Assembly: GCF_015706575.1 (NCBI RefSeq)
Contig: NW_024037076.1
Span: 13,148,898-13,212,897, forward strand
DNA: 64,000 nucleotides
Reading direction: 5' to 3'
Source of the DNA: Patiria miniata
Lineage: Eukaryota; Echinodermata; Asteroidea; Valvatida; Asterinidae
Shown here one piece after another: positions 30,001 through 38,589 of this stretch. The notes under the pieces were generated by a model. It worked only from the letters and a program-made list of their open reading frames with translations, searched no databases and had not been told where the DNA came from. The position numbers were made by a program, and so were the translations under genes. The stretch's first letter is position 1. Each line of letters begins with the position of its first letter.

Positions 30001-31274
30001 TGTTGAGGATGCAGTTACAACAGGAGCACAGACACCTACTGTTGTAGCCACAACAGTGTCAGCAGATACCACTACAGCTGCGTCGACAACCTCTCCTTCA
30101 GTGGAGACAACTGCTACAGATGTGACAACTGCAGCAGCACAGACATCTATTGCTGATGCCAGTACAGTTGCAGTCACAACAGCAGGTGCAGTTATTACTA
30201 CAGCTGAGGGAATAACTCCTTCAGTGGATGTGACAACTGCTGATATCACAACAATGACAGAGCAAACAACTACTGTTGAAGCCACAATGATGGCTGTAGA
30301 TACCACTATAGCTGAGGTAACAACCAGTCCTGTGGTTGATACGACTGTTGAGGATGCAGTTACAACAGGAGCACAGACACCTACTGTTGTAGCCACAACA
30401 GTGTCAGCAGATACCACTACAGCTGCGTCGACAACCTCTGCTTCAGTGGACACAACTGCTGCAGACGTGACAACTGCAGCAGAACAGACATCTATTGCTG
30501 ATGCCAGTACAGTTACAGTCACAACAGCAGGTGCAGATACTACTACAGCTGAGGTAACAACTCCTTCAGTGGATGTGACAACTGCTGATATCACAACAAT
30601 GACAGAGCAAACAACTATTGTTGAAGCGACAACGATGGCTGTAGATACCACTAAAGCTGAGGTAACAACCAGTCCTGTGGTTGATACGACTGTTGAGGAT
30701 GTGGTTACAACAGGAGCACAGACATCTACTGTTGTAGCCACAACAATGTCAGCAGATACCACTACAGCTGTGGCAACAACCTCTCCTTCAGTGGACACAA
30801 CTGCTACAAATGTGACAACTGCAGCAGAACAGACATCTATTGCTGATGCCACTACAGTTGCAGTCACAACTGAGGGATCAGCTGAGGGAACAACCCCTTC
30901 AATGGATTTGTCAACTGTTGATATGATAACCACTGCAGAGAAAACAACCACTGTTGAAGCAATTACAACAGTTTCCACAACAACAATGGCTGTTGATACC
31001 ACTAAAGAGAATGTAACAACTACTCCTGTTGTGGATACAACTTCTGCTGGTTTGGAAACCACATCAGCACAGACAAATAGTGTTGTAGCCACTGCTACAG
31101 TTCGAGCCACAACAATGACAGCAGAGGTAACAACTAGTTCTTTAGTGGAAACAACTACTGCAGATGTAACCACAGCAGAACAGACAAATAGGGTTGAAGT
31201 CACTACTACAGTCGGAGTTACAACAACTAAAATTGAACCAGCAAGCACTGCCTCAGGTGTTTTCAGTACCTCAG
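1..31274 (+). CDS. Giant mucin-like repeat exon (exon 1 of window, 5' partial)
   Basis: This is coding sequence of a giant Thr-rich, mucin-type protein; it is already mid-array at base 1, so start codon and signal peptide are upstream. It holds about 90 copies of a 115-residue unit with about 41 Thr, 8 Ser, 10 Asp and 6 Glu, no Cys, no aromatic residue and at most one Lys. Each unit splits into three related sub-repeats of about 37, 42 and 36 residues, built on an ADTT..AE.TTSP.VDTT..DVTT..EQT pattern. Such PTS domains in known mucins carry dense O-glycans and are extracellular; that role is inferred here. The frame is interrupted by ten 1-bp deletions but by no nonsense substitution; 23,909-31,274 is uninterrupted (about 2,450 codons). 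The exon ends in residues GVFSTSG at a phase-1 donor (CAG|gtttgt), matching the acceptor at 32,878. Alternatives are a decayed gene or a bacterial-type adhesin; introns argue against the latter. Confidence 0.8.
4998..5000 (+). other. Frame break 1: 1-bp deletion creating TGA
   Basis: The normal GCGTCGACAACC reads GCGTGACAACC. One C of the CpG is missing between 4,998 and 4,999, giving an immediate TGA at 4,998-5,000. Confidence 0.9.
5342..5344 (+). other. Frame break 2: same 1-bp deletion, next unit
   Basis: Exactly 344 bp (345 minus 1) after break 1, the same C is missing from GCGTCGAC, giving TGA at 5,342-5,344. The two adjacent units also share the rare GATGTGGTT and ATAGCTGAG variants, so one may be a copy of the other. 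Confidence 0.9.
5585..5590 (+). other. Frame break 3: 1-bp deletion
   Basis: AGTCCTGTGG of other units reads AGTCTGTGG; one C of a CC pair is absent near 5,587. Together with breaks 1 and 2 the net shift is -3, so reading phase returns, although the TGAs remain. Confidence 0.9.
8209..8214 (+). other. Frame break 4: 1-bp deletion
   Basis: GCAGTAATTACT reads GCAGTAATACT; one T of a TT pair is missing. Confidence 0.9.
8690..8695 (+). other. Frame break 5: 1-bp deletion
   Basis: AGTCCTCCGGTTG reads AGTCCTCGGTTG; one C next to a CpG is missing. Confidence 0.9.
10530..10531 (+). other. In-frame 90-bp deletion within one unit
   Basis: At the 10,530/10,531 junction TCTCCTTCA runs directly into GATACTACT, skipping the 30 codons that normally lie between SPS and DTTTAEG. 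CAG microhomology at both ends of the lost segment fits slippage or unequal exchange. It is the only length variant in array A that keeps frame. Confidence 0.93.
12599..12604 (+). other. Frame break 6: 1-bp deletion
   Basis: GCAGTTACTACT reads GCAGTACTACT; one T of a TT pair is missing. Confidence 0.9.
14313..14318 (+). other. Frame break 7: 1-bp deletion
   Basis: ACAACAGCAGGTG reads ACAACACAGGTG, losing one G. Confidence 0.9.
18628..18633 (+). other. Frame break 8: 1-bp deletion
   Basis: GATGCGGTTAC reads GATGCGTTAC; one G of a GG pair in a CpG context is missing. Confidence 0.9.
23715..23720 (+). other. Frame break 9: 1-bp deletion
   Basis: ACAACTACTGTTG reads ACAACTCTGTTG, losing one A. 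A nearby substitution changes GAAGCC to GAAGTC. Confidence 0.9.
23905..23911 (+). other. Frame break 10: 1-bp deletion
   Basis: ACTTCTACCGATG reads ACTTCTACGATG, losing one C at a CpG. Downstream of this point exon 1 is uninterrupted to its splice donor. Confidence 0.9.
30780..31274 (+). repeat. Degenerate 3' edge of array A
   Basis: The last 345-bp units decay here. The reading frame stays open and Thr-rich but spacing and sequence drift (EGSAEGTTPSMD, TTAEKTTTVEAITT, ENVTTTPVVDTT). The final segment TTKIEPASTASGVFSTSG recurs in diverged form at the end of the 150-bp exon (TTIEPATTVSGVFSTSG). Such diverged edge units are expected when homogenisation acts mainly in the array interior. Confidence 0.85.
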
Positions 31275-31955
31275 GTTTGTGAATTTTAATTTTTTTTGTT
31301 AAAATTTTGTTGTTTGAGTGTCAGGTCTATTTGCAGTCATTATGCTTGAGAAAAGTTTGCTTTGTGGGTAAATTTTGTCTGTAATGGTTTAATTTTCACT
31401 ATAACAAACACAACATGCAGGCTAGAGTGGTAAGTCATGAAGAACTTTCACTATTCAGCACAAACTGTATCTATGAGTTATTGAACTGAAATGAATTTCA
31501 ATGAACCTGTATGGAGAACCATTCTGGGGACATATGAAAATCCTAATATAAGCACAACTAGTTTATCTTGGAATGGCATTTCACCTTTTCACATCTCATT
31601 AATATTTTAACTGGTTCCCCCTTGTAAAAAAAAATTCACATTTTTCATTTATACAATAATAATAATAATAAAATAATAGTGGGTATTTATAAAGCGCACG
31701 CATCCAACAGGACTGGTGCTCAAGGTGCTGCATCATCATTACCCCTGCTCACTGGACCCATGAAACATTCCAAATACCATCTCAGCTCCCTGGGGTGTAT
31801 ATAGCTGGATGCTGCCAGTTAGGCGCAAGGAAACTAATTCAATCACAATAACCATCTCTGCCCACTTGACTAGATCCAATACACGACAGGCTAATTTTTA
31901 TGTTTTAAATTAGGGTTTAATAAAGTAGGCTTTTATTGAAGTTGTAGTTTGTGTT
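31232..31955 (+). repeat. Exon-end/intron duplication, copy 1
   Basis: This segment begins in the last codons of exon 1 (ATTGAACCAGCAA) and continues into the intron. It aligns with 32,985-34,158. Shared blocks in the same order include TTTAATTTTCACT.TAACAAACACAA with CATGCAGG, CATCTCATT with ACTGGTT, TAGATCCA with AGGCTAATTTTT, and GTTGTAGTTTG. The exonic part is best conserved. Copy 1 carries the SINE-like insertion; copy 2 lacks it. Confidence 0.8.
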
Positions 31956-32877
31956 ATCAACTGAGGAAATCATCAACTTAACAGAGATGCCACTTCTCCG
32001 GTTTTAACCAGAATTCCGTTTTTCTTTTAACATCTCACAAAATTCTGGTTTTTCTGGCTGTCAAAATAAACCTTTTTCTTTCAACTGTCTGTCAAAATAA
32101 ACCGGAAAAAGAAGAAAAACTGTGGAAATGCATTGATTTTTACCTCGTTAGCGCTCTTGATTTAGTACATTTAGCCGCACGCACGGCACAACGTTGTTCG
32201 TTGAAGTAGTCTTAAAAATAGTCTTTATTATTGCCGAGCCTCCATGCGATACAGGCGGCCAACGTAGGTCATGTAAACAAGGTTTTCTTTTTAACGTTTT
32301 TGTGTGTTTTTTTAAATTGGTATAATTTAGGAACTATTTTTTATTTTAAAGCTCGAGGAACAGATCAATTTCCATTGTGATTTTTTTGTTAACATTACTT
32401 TTTAAATTTGGCAGATGGCAATCTCCTGCCAGAATGCTTTCAAAATCAAAACATAACTTCAATTTTCTCTTTTTATACAAAATATTTAATGGAAATATTG
32501 TTGGACTTTGATTGTCAAATATACAAGACCAAACCATGACTATCAAAATGTTGTTTAGAGCACCAGTATTTGGATACATATTCTGTGTTTGTGCATTCTC
32601 TGTGCGGGTAAGTTTTTCATCAAAAGGAAGTCAGGATGATAAATGAATAAGGTAGTTGAAAGAAAAAGTTTTATGCTGAGGCACTTTCAAAATTTGTCAA
32701 TCGTTAATTGTCTTTTGGGACCAAGGCACATTATTTTTTCCTGTGGGGTAATTCAATTGGGCTGTTGCCTTTCAAGAGGGCTTACTTTATTGAGAGCATT
32801 TCAAATTAACTGCTGGTCATTGACTTTGTCCAATTAAGACTCAGTTTTCAAATTAAAATGCTTTTGCACTACAACAG
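31275..32877 (+). other. Intron 1 (phase 1)
   Basis: The donor is CAG|GTTTGT at 31,275 and the acceptor CTACAACAG| ends at 32,877, giving 1,603 bp. It is AT-rich. It contains a duplicated intron segment (to about 31,955), an (AAT)n tract and SINE-like body (31,655-31,866), and a stretch at 32,000-32,110 with two CTGTCAAAATAAACC copies about 30 bp apart and CCGGTTTT-type inverted motifs. The rest (32,120-32,860) shows no recognisable feature. The acceptor pyrimidine tract is weak (CTTTTGCACT). Confidence 0.75.
31655..31866. mobile_element. SINE-like dispersed element with (AAT)n tract
   Basis: An (AAT)n tract at 31,655-31,680 abuts a body starting GGGTATTTATAAAGCGCACG, with GGTGCTCAAGGTGCTGCATC and CTCCCTGGGGTGTATATAG further in. 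I associate this composition with dispersed repeats of marine invertebrates, from general memory rather than a named family. It interrupts otherwise alignable duplicated intron sequence (absent from copy 2), which supports a mobile insertion. The 3' boundary is approximate. Confidence 0.5.
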
Positions 32878-33027
32878 GTGCAGATACCACCACAGCTGAG
32901 GTAACAACTAGTCCTGTTGTGGATACAACTACCGAAGATGTGACAACCAGAGCAACACAAACAACTAGTCCTGCAGAAACTACAATTGAACCAGCAACCA
33001 CAGTCTCGGGTGTTTTCAGCACCTCAG
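32878..33027 (+). CDS. Small symmetric mucin exon (phase 1-1, 50 codons)
   Basis: This is a 150-bp exon between acceptor CTACAACAG| and donor CCTCAG|GTTTGT. Joined to exon 1 at phase 1 it reads GADTTTAEVTTSPVVDTTTE and continues through DVTTRATQTT to a final GVFSTSG. The first part matches the third sub-repeat of the 345-bp unit; the last 15 or so residues match the end of exon 1. Being a multiple of three with equal phases, it can be skipped or duplicated without shifting the frame, as is typical of exon-shuffled extracellular proteins. It probably arose by duplicating the tail of exon 1 with its intron. There is no transcript evidence, so inclusion in mRNA is inferred from splice sites, frame and protein similarity. 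Confidence 0.75.
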
Positions 33028-34158
33028 GTTTGTCACTTTTAATTTTTTTCAAGTGAAATATTTTTGTTTTTCTTCAACTTCAATGTTTTCTTTGCATTCA
33101 TTGCACTCCAGAAAAGATCGCTCTATGCTTTCTCTCAAATGATTTAATTTTCACTTTAACAAACACAAAGGATTGTCATGCAGGTCAGAGTACATACAAT
33201 AATACATTTCATTGATATATTTGATTAAATATATTATTCATTGAGGAGGATCACTTTTCAAGACACACCATATCTATCAGCATTGCCAAGTCCGCAGCTG
33301 AAAGAATTTCAGAACTGAATTGAAAATTATCTCAAAAGCCTGCATGAAGAATCTTTTTGGAGACACTTGACAATTCTGTTCTTGTTCTTAAGTTTTTCTT
33401 GTCTGCTCATTGTTTGCTTATGACCCTCAAATTCTGGGACTTATACTAATACAAACACACACACACAATGGTGCGTGTTAACACTTTACCTGTTCGCATC
33501 TCATTTTTATTTGCACTGGTTTTCCACTTTATGCACTGGTTTTCCACCTTGCACACTAGAAAAAAAGATAATACATGTATTGAAGCTTTTTGCAGTGTCA
33601 CTATTTGTGAAAGGTTTTATTTCTTTGAGCATCTTTCATCGAGAGTTTTGGCAAAAACTTTCCAGATTTGTACAGCCCTTGCTTCAGTTTGTTTCAGCGT
33701 CAATGGAAAGCAAAGGAAAAAAAACACCCAAAGATTTAGACTTGGCTTTACAAGCATGCTGCAATCAAGGTTTTGTATTTTGCCATTGAATTTTTATCTA
33801 TCTGAAAATAATTAGCTAAACAGGTTTGATTAGAAGAGAACCCATTTTCAATGCATGTTGGTGAATTGTTTGGAAAGTCAGGCAGTATAATGAAGTACAG
33901 ATGCTTGAGGAATTAATTCACGTGATTACCCTCTAGACCTGCTTGTTGCATATATGCACATTTTATGTTTGGTTTTATCTGTTTTAAGTCTATTCCCGCA
34001 CATCGTGTACATCATTTGTGTTAGCACTTCAGTGTGTAGGTTGAAATTATGTCTCCAGTCTAGATCCATTAGATGATAGGCTAATTTTTTACTTTTTAGG
34101 GTTAGTTTGGAGTAGTCCTAGAAATTAAAGTAGGGTTTAGTGAGGTTGTAGTTTGCTC
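32985..34158 (+). repeat. Exon-end/intron duplication, copy 2
   Basis: This is the diverged partner of 31,232-31,955. It starts in the small exon and covers the first 1.1 kb of intron 2. It is longer than copy 1 because extra sequence lies between the CATCTCATT and TAGATCCA blocks, including a stretch around 33,545-33,900 without a match. Short open frames in 33,470-33,815 show no recognisable protein and sit in this non-coding duplicate. Confidence 0.78.
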
Positions 34159-35040
34159 GTATGGTGTTGTACTGCACAGAGTGGCGAAATGCTTTTGTAG
34201 CACGTTTTGATTTTTTCTTTACATATATGTATTTTCAATTGAGTACATCATCCACTTAAAAATATAATGTTTTTGTGCACTTATCAGGATGAGGTATTAT
34301 TCTCCATCCTTGTTTTTATTGGCACTGATCATTTAAGGTTTTTATTTTGTTCCTGAAATATTGAGATAAACCACGATTGGGTCACTCCGTGTAATATCAG
34401 CACACCTTCCATGGTCAGTCCCACGGAATATCTTTTAATTTGCTGAAATTGTTACGCCATCTGAGAAAACTCCAAATTCCAAAATGTGAATGTTTGGGTC
34501 ATGTGGTTTGTGAGTTGCTGGTCGTTAAACTTTTGAACTATACTGTACATCTGTATCTCTGGGTAGGAATGTGGGATAAAACTTGGGAATGTGGGAGAAT
34601 TTTTATATTAAATTATAGCTCTTAACATAAGAAATTATCTACTTTACAGATGAAAAACAAATTGAAATTTCAGTGTGAGGTGATGCAAAATAAACATCGA
34701 CATTTGACCCCATGGAACTGTAAAACCACATTTTCAAAATCAATAAAAGGCCTCATATTACCTAATAATTTCAGCAAAGATGAAGAAAATCTGTGAGATT
34801 GACTGAGAAAGGTGTGTTGATTTGACCTATTGACCCTATTTAAAACCAAACTACTTGACTAATAACATCAGCTTTTTTTTGGTAACCCTTAAATTCATTC
34901 GTTTTTAATTGGCATTATGTTAATGCAAAGGTTGGGGGTTTGTTGCTGATTTTTTGATCCATGGTTCCAGTAATGCGCCTATTAATTGTTTCCCCCTACC
35001 CCCACCCCCATTTAATGTATGAACAGCTTATGGAAACTCA

Positions 35041-35354
35041 TGTGAAAAATAATAACATTGTGATATTTAGCCCAGAAGAAAAATGGGGAAAAAACAAGGT
35101 GTCTGTAAATTGGGCTAAAAAGTAGGCGAATGGTTGCCTAACGTGGGAGACTTGAACAAGTTCAAGGAAATTCCCCAAATTGTTGGTGAGAAAATTTGTT
35201 AATTTAGACGTTATTATTGTAAACAACAATAATCTCTTCTTTTGGGGATTTCCTTGAACTGTTCAAGTCCCCAAAGTTTGGCAACCCTGGGCCTAATTTT
35301 AAGCCCAATTTACGGACATGGGGGCTAAATATCAAGATGTTATAATTGTTCACA
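35041..35354. mobile_element. Foldback (long inverted repeat) element
   Basis: The left arm 35,041-35,179 and right arm 35,241-35,354 are imperfect reverse complements. Matching blocks are TGTGAA at the tips, GATATTTAGCCC with GGGCTAAATATC, GTAAATTGGGCT with AGCCCAATTTAC, and GACTTGAAC..GTTCAAGGAAA with its complement. About 60 bp separate the arms, and the left arm has an extra 25 bp or so. There is no coding capacity, so it is a non-autonomous foldback/MITE-type element. A further single arm lies at 36,494-36,629. Confidence 0.8.
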
Positions 35355-35528
35355 TCATTTCCCAATTTTGTAAGCTGTGGCAGGAGCTACTACAAGTCAC
35401 CTTGGTCGGTCGGTGGCCGAAAACGTGACCAAAAATATTGTACAAAAATTGCGCAAATGTTAGACCTGTAAACGTTGCGTCAATAACAACCACGTGTCAT
35501 TGCGCCACGTTTACCGGTCTAACCCTCT

Positions 35529-35985
35529 GCATAGGCGTAGCTGGGGGGGGGGGGGGGGATTTTATAAAGACTGCCTTTTTCCATTCAAATGCCCTTTTTT
35601 GAAAGGGGACTACCCCCCCCCCAATAATTTGTAAAGCATGCCCTTTTTTTTACGAAGTGCCCTTTTTCTGTGAACAAGTGCCCTTTTCAAAAAAGAAGTG
35701 GTGGGTTTTTTTTTTGGCATCTGCCGTTTTGGTTGCCGTTTTCAGAATTTCGCCCATGTATCGCCCAGAAAAGCACCATATATTGGCCCTTCGTGTGCAT
35801 AATTGTCGGTTTTGAACAGCGCCCCTATCGACAGATGGTACCAGCCCCCCCCCCTCCCAATTTTTAATTTTACGGAGACCAAGTGTCCGGAGAAAATAAA
35901 CCTGTCTACATTTCACAACGGATGTGCAAGTGCCCTTTTCAAAAATTTAACCCCCCCAATAAAAATGACCGTGCTACGCCCCTGC
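35529..35985. mobile_element. MITE-like element with GCGTAGC termini and G16 tract
   Basis: The ends are inverted copies: GCATAGGCGTAGC at 35,529-35,541 and GCTACGCCCCTGC at 35,973-35,985 (11 of 13 match after inversion). Just inside the left end is a run of 16 G. The interior repeats TGCCCTTTTT-type phrases at least five times and has several C7-C9 runs. The short open frames within it show no protein similarity I recognise. No clear target duplication was seen. Confidence 0.6.
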
Positions 35986-36248
35986 TCTGTATATCTTTGT
36001 ATGTTCTACATAGTACCCAAATTCAGCATGTGCGAGCAGCCACAAATAGCACCCATTAAGATATCTCCTAGTAAGAAGTCCTTTTCTCAAAACAGTTTTC
36101 GGTTTTTCTCCTAGAACAGTTATTTTAAAGTGGGATACTAATTTTACATCTGTAAAGTTCTTTTTCTTTCTGAATTAAGGCTCTGGAGGGATTTTGTTGG
36201 CAAGACAGCAACAGCTTATTATGCGCTCGCACATTTGTTGTTAAGTTT

Positions 36249-36390
36249 TGCCAGTTAAAGTTACTTTGTGAATTTGAACCTCATCAATGCTGACGTTTAG
36301 CGAGACCACTTAATGATATCTAAGGAAAAGGTAAATGCATGCAACTTTAGGGTATAATGGTAGCCATTGTGGATCTTTATTATGTCCTCA
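36249..36390. repeat. Diverged direct repeat, copy 1
   Basis: This runs from TGCCAGTTAAAGTTAC through GTGAATTTGAACCTCATCAA to TATTATGTCCTC. It aligns over its whole length with 36,662-36,800. The copies lie about 410 bp apart and flank the solo foldback arm. Confidence 0.8.
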
Positions 36391-36493
36391 AGAACCCCCC
36401 CCCTCCCAAAAACAAAATCAAACACATGTATTGGTAGCAATAGTTATGTCAATGTCAAAATGTCTTTTTTTCCATTAATTTTCTTTCAAATAA

Positions 36494-36629
36494 TTTGTGG
36501 AATTTCCTTGATTTTTTCAAGTCTCCCACGTTAGGCAACCCTCACTAATTAGGCCAATTAAAAGTCACCTCGTTTTTTTCACGTTTTTTGTTTGCTGAGC
36601 TAAATGGCACAATGTTATCATTGCTCGCA
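36494..36629. mobile_element. Solo arm of the 35,041 foldback family
   Basis: TTTGTGGAATTTCCTTGA, then TCAAGTCTCCCACGTTAGGC and GCTAAATGGCACAATGTTAT, match the reverse complement of the left arm at 35,041-35,179. CTCCCACGTTAGGCAACC is exactly the complement of the left-arm sequence. There is no second arm nearby, so this is a fragment or single-arm copy. Confidence 0.75.
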
Positions 36630-36661
36630 TGATTTTCCATAAGATTTTAATAGGGTAATTG

Positions 36662-36800
36662 TGCCAGTAAGCAACTTGGTGAATTTGAAGCTCATCAATA
36701 CTGAAGTTTGGCAAGATTGCTGGAAGATATCTGGAGACAAGGTAAATGCGTGCAGCATTTGGGTATAATAATAGCCATTGTGGATTGTTACTATGTCCTC
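36662..36800. repeat. Diverged direct repeat, copy 2
   Basis: Partner of 36,249-36,390, with shared blocks GGTGAATTTGAAGCTCATCA, GATATCTGGAGACAAGGTAA and AGCCATTGTGGATTGTTACT. Confidence 0.8.
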
Positions 36801-37943
36801 TTAATTATTCAGTCACTTATATGCTTTAGAAAGTGTAATAGAAGTAAGGATGGGTTAGTAGAATCACCAAAATAAAATTTTTAAACAATACAAAATAGAA
36901 AATACATGTTTACCCAAATATGGGGGAAAATATATGACACGGCAAGTATTAACGATTTATGCAGATTAGGTATATTAAGGGTCAAAATTAACGATGGCAT
37001 CCGTCCACATCTTGTTTGTTATGGTTCAAAGAATAGATCTAGCATGGATGCCAGCTATTAACAAAAAAATGCTGTGGAATTATTGTCTAGATGACTTTTC
37101 CACATTTAGTTGGCCTACTATCATATACCACCTGACTAATGACAGTAATTGCAGTTTTGCTGCTAGCAGCTAATAAAAGAAAAGGAAGAAACAGAGGACA
37201 GAACTTGTTATTGTCTCTTGCTGTATCCCCCACAAAAAAATTGTTATGGATGTTGGAAATTGAAACTCTTCAAAATGAATTCAGTAACAGAAACAAATTC
37301 TGTCAAAGTTATTAACATGTATACTTTGCGTCATTTTTTATAAAGCACATAACATATCAGTGGAACAAACCAAGATTTTACCTTCATTGAATGGTACATT
37401 TGGCAAACATTTTGGTCATTTTTTTACATACTTGTCTTGTTCAGATTTTGATGAAATTTGGCTATTTTTCTAAATATTTTGGAAAGAAATTACCAAATGA
37501 CAATTTTTTTTCATGGCTTCAAAGTTGCGAAACAACAGGCTGTTTCTGAAGCCGATTTGACTATCCAACGTCGTTACAAAGTGTGGCTGGTACGTGAAAT
37601 TGCCGACTGTGGTGGTATGTTATGGTAACACGTGATATAATTGTCAAGCTAATAAGCGAGGCCGTAAATGTCAGTGGTCCTATTTTTCCTTTGATAAAAC
37701 AATTTCAGTGTTACCAATCAAGGAAATATTTATAATCAATTTCTAAAATTGATCTTTTGCAATTGCATAAAAAAAAAAAATAATTAAAAAAAAAACCAGT
37801 GCTTGGAATGTTGTTTGGGGTGTAATTATAATTGTTTTTAATTATTATTTCTTTCCATTTGTGGCAGTATCGGGGTGCTATATTGGGCGGGGAGGAGTCG
37901 AGGGTGGTTTTCATACCCCGGGACCATTCTTGTTTCCAAACAT

Positions 37944-38288
37944 AAATAATAATAATAATAATAATAATAATTTGGGAGGCTAATCATCCTTACTCGCAGC
38001 TGGTATGCTGAATTGCGAAGGACGCGGCTACAACGTGGTCGGGCCGCTGGCACGTAAAGGCGCCTATGGCTGCCGGCCACATCGACCCATATATGACCAC
38101 GGAGCACAGCCTGAGATCGAAAGTGTATTTTTCCGGAGGGAGGAAAACCGGAGGGCCCGGAGAAAAACCCTCGTGGCACAGGAGAGAACCAACGCACAAC
38201 TCTACTCACATGTGATCCGCGGCCAGGATTCGAACCGTGGTCACCTTGGTGAGAGGCGAGCGCTTGACGCACAAGCCACCCATGCCAC
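37944..38288 (-). mobile_element. tRNA-derived SINE with (ATT)n tail
   Basis: Read on the minus strand, the head has GTGGCATGGGTGGCTTGTGC and GCGCTCGCCTCTCACCAAGG, followed by GGTTCGAATCC at 38,236-38,226. That is a perfect RNA polymerase III B-box and the tRNA T-arm; the A-box region is weaker. The body has CTCCGG-rich sequence (TTTTCTCCGGGCCCTCCGG) and ends in an (ATT)n tail at 37,944-37,970. Head, body and simple-repeat tail in this order are the hallmark of a tRNA-type SINE. The family name is not determined. Confidence 0.85.
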
Positions 38289-38589
38289 AAAACATGTGCT
38301 CCCCCTGTGTAAAACTATAAAAAAAAAAATGCCTGTTCTGGACTCACTCTCAGTGCTAAGATTTGTTGTAAAAGGTTTTAGCAATATGCTCCAGAGAAAG
38401 CTGTGGAAAAATGGGACTTTATACCTTTTTTTTTTTTAAATCACAGTGCCATCTGTATGGTCTTTTCATGGGATAATCGATATATCACATATTGTTGATA
38501 TTGGATTTCCTATATATCAATTATTTGACAATTCTGATATCAACGGTGCTTGCTTTAACCAAGGACCAATAAACTTTCCAGGGCAATCA

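Larger units (their letters stand above)
1..30980 (+). repeat. Array A: 345-bp tandem repeat, about 90 copies
   Basis: The ATG of the MAVDTT motif falls at 30, 375, 720 and so on to 30,635. The span of 30,605 bp plus ten missing single bases plus one 90-bp deletion equals 89 x 345 exactly, so essentially every unit keeps the same length. Units look very similar throughout; roughly 12.6-22.4 kb is the most uniform part and 24-31 kb the most varied. Most units carry a GTCGAC hexamer in the TAASTTSP segment. Variant marks include AAAGCT, ATAGGT or ATAGCT after GATACCACT, and GCAGTTATT or GCAGATACT in the third sub-repeat. Confidence 0.97.

Noticed and set aside
1838..31248. Very long open frames on the minus strand across array A (up to about 1,400 codons, Val-rich)
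   Set aside because: They mirror the repeat: the complement of a stop-poor Thr-rich unit repeats its own openness. They contain no start context or domain, break at the same deletions, and the plus frame has the splice and end structure of a gene.
1..31274. Array A as non-coding satellite DNA
   Set aside because: The unit is a multiple of three, no nonsense substitution is present, a non-repeat-length coding tail continues in frame, and the array ends at a splice donor compatible with the next exon.
32346..32837. Short open frames at 32,346-32,579 (-) and 32,643-32,837 (+)
   Set aside because: They lie in intron 1 with ordinary AT-rich composition and no recognisable domain.
33468..33815. 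Overlapping frames of 104-115 codons in intron 2
   Set aside because: Two frames overlap out of phase in duplicated intron sequence; residue composition looks random and no family is recognisable.
38226..38236. A functional tRNA gene suggested by the B-box
   Set aside because: The acceptor stem and A-box region are not intact and the sequence continues into a SINE body with an (ATT)n tail.
38005..38439. 144-codon plus frame and 150-codon minus frame near 38.0-38.4 kb
   Set aside because: Both run through the SINE; GC-rich SINE sequence is often open by chance.
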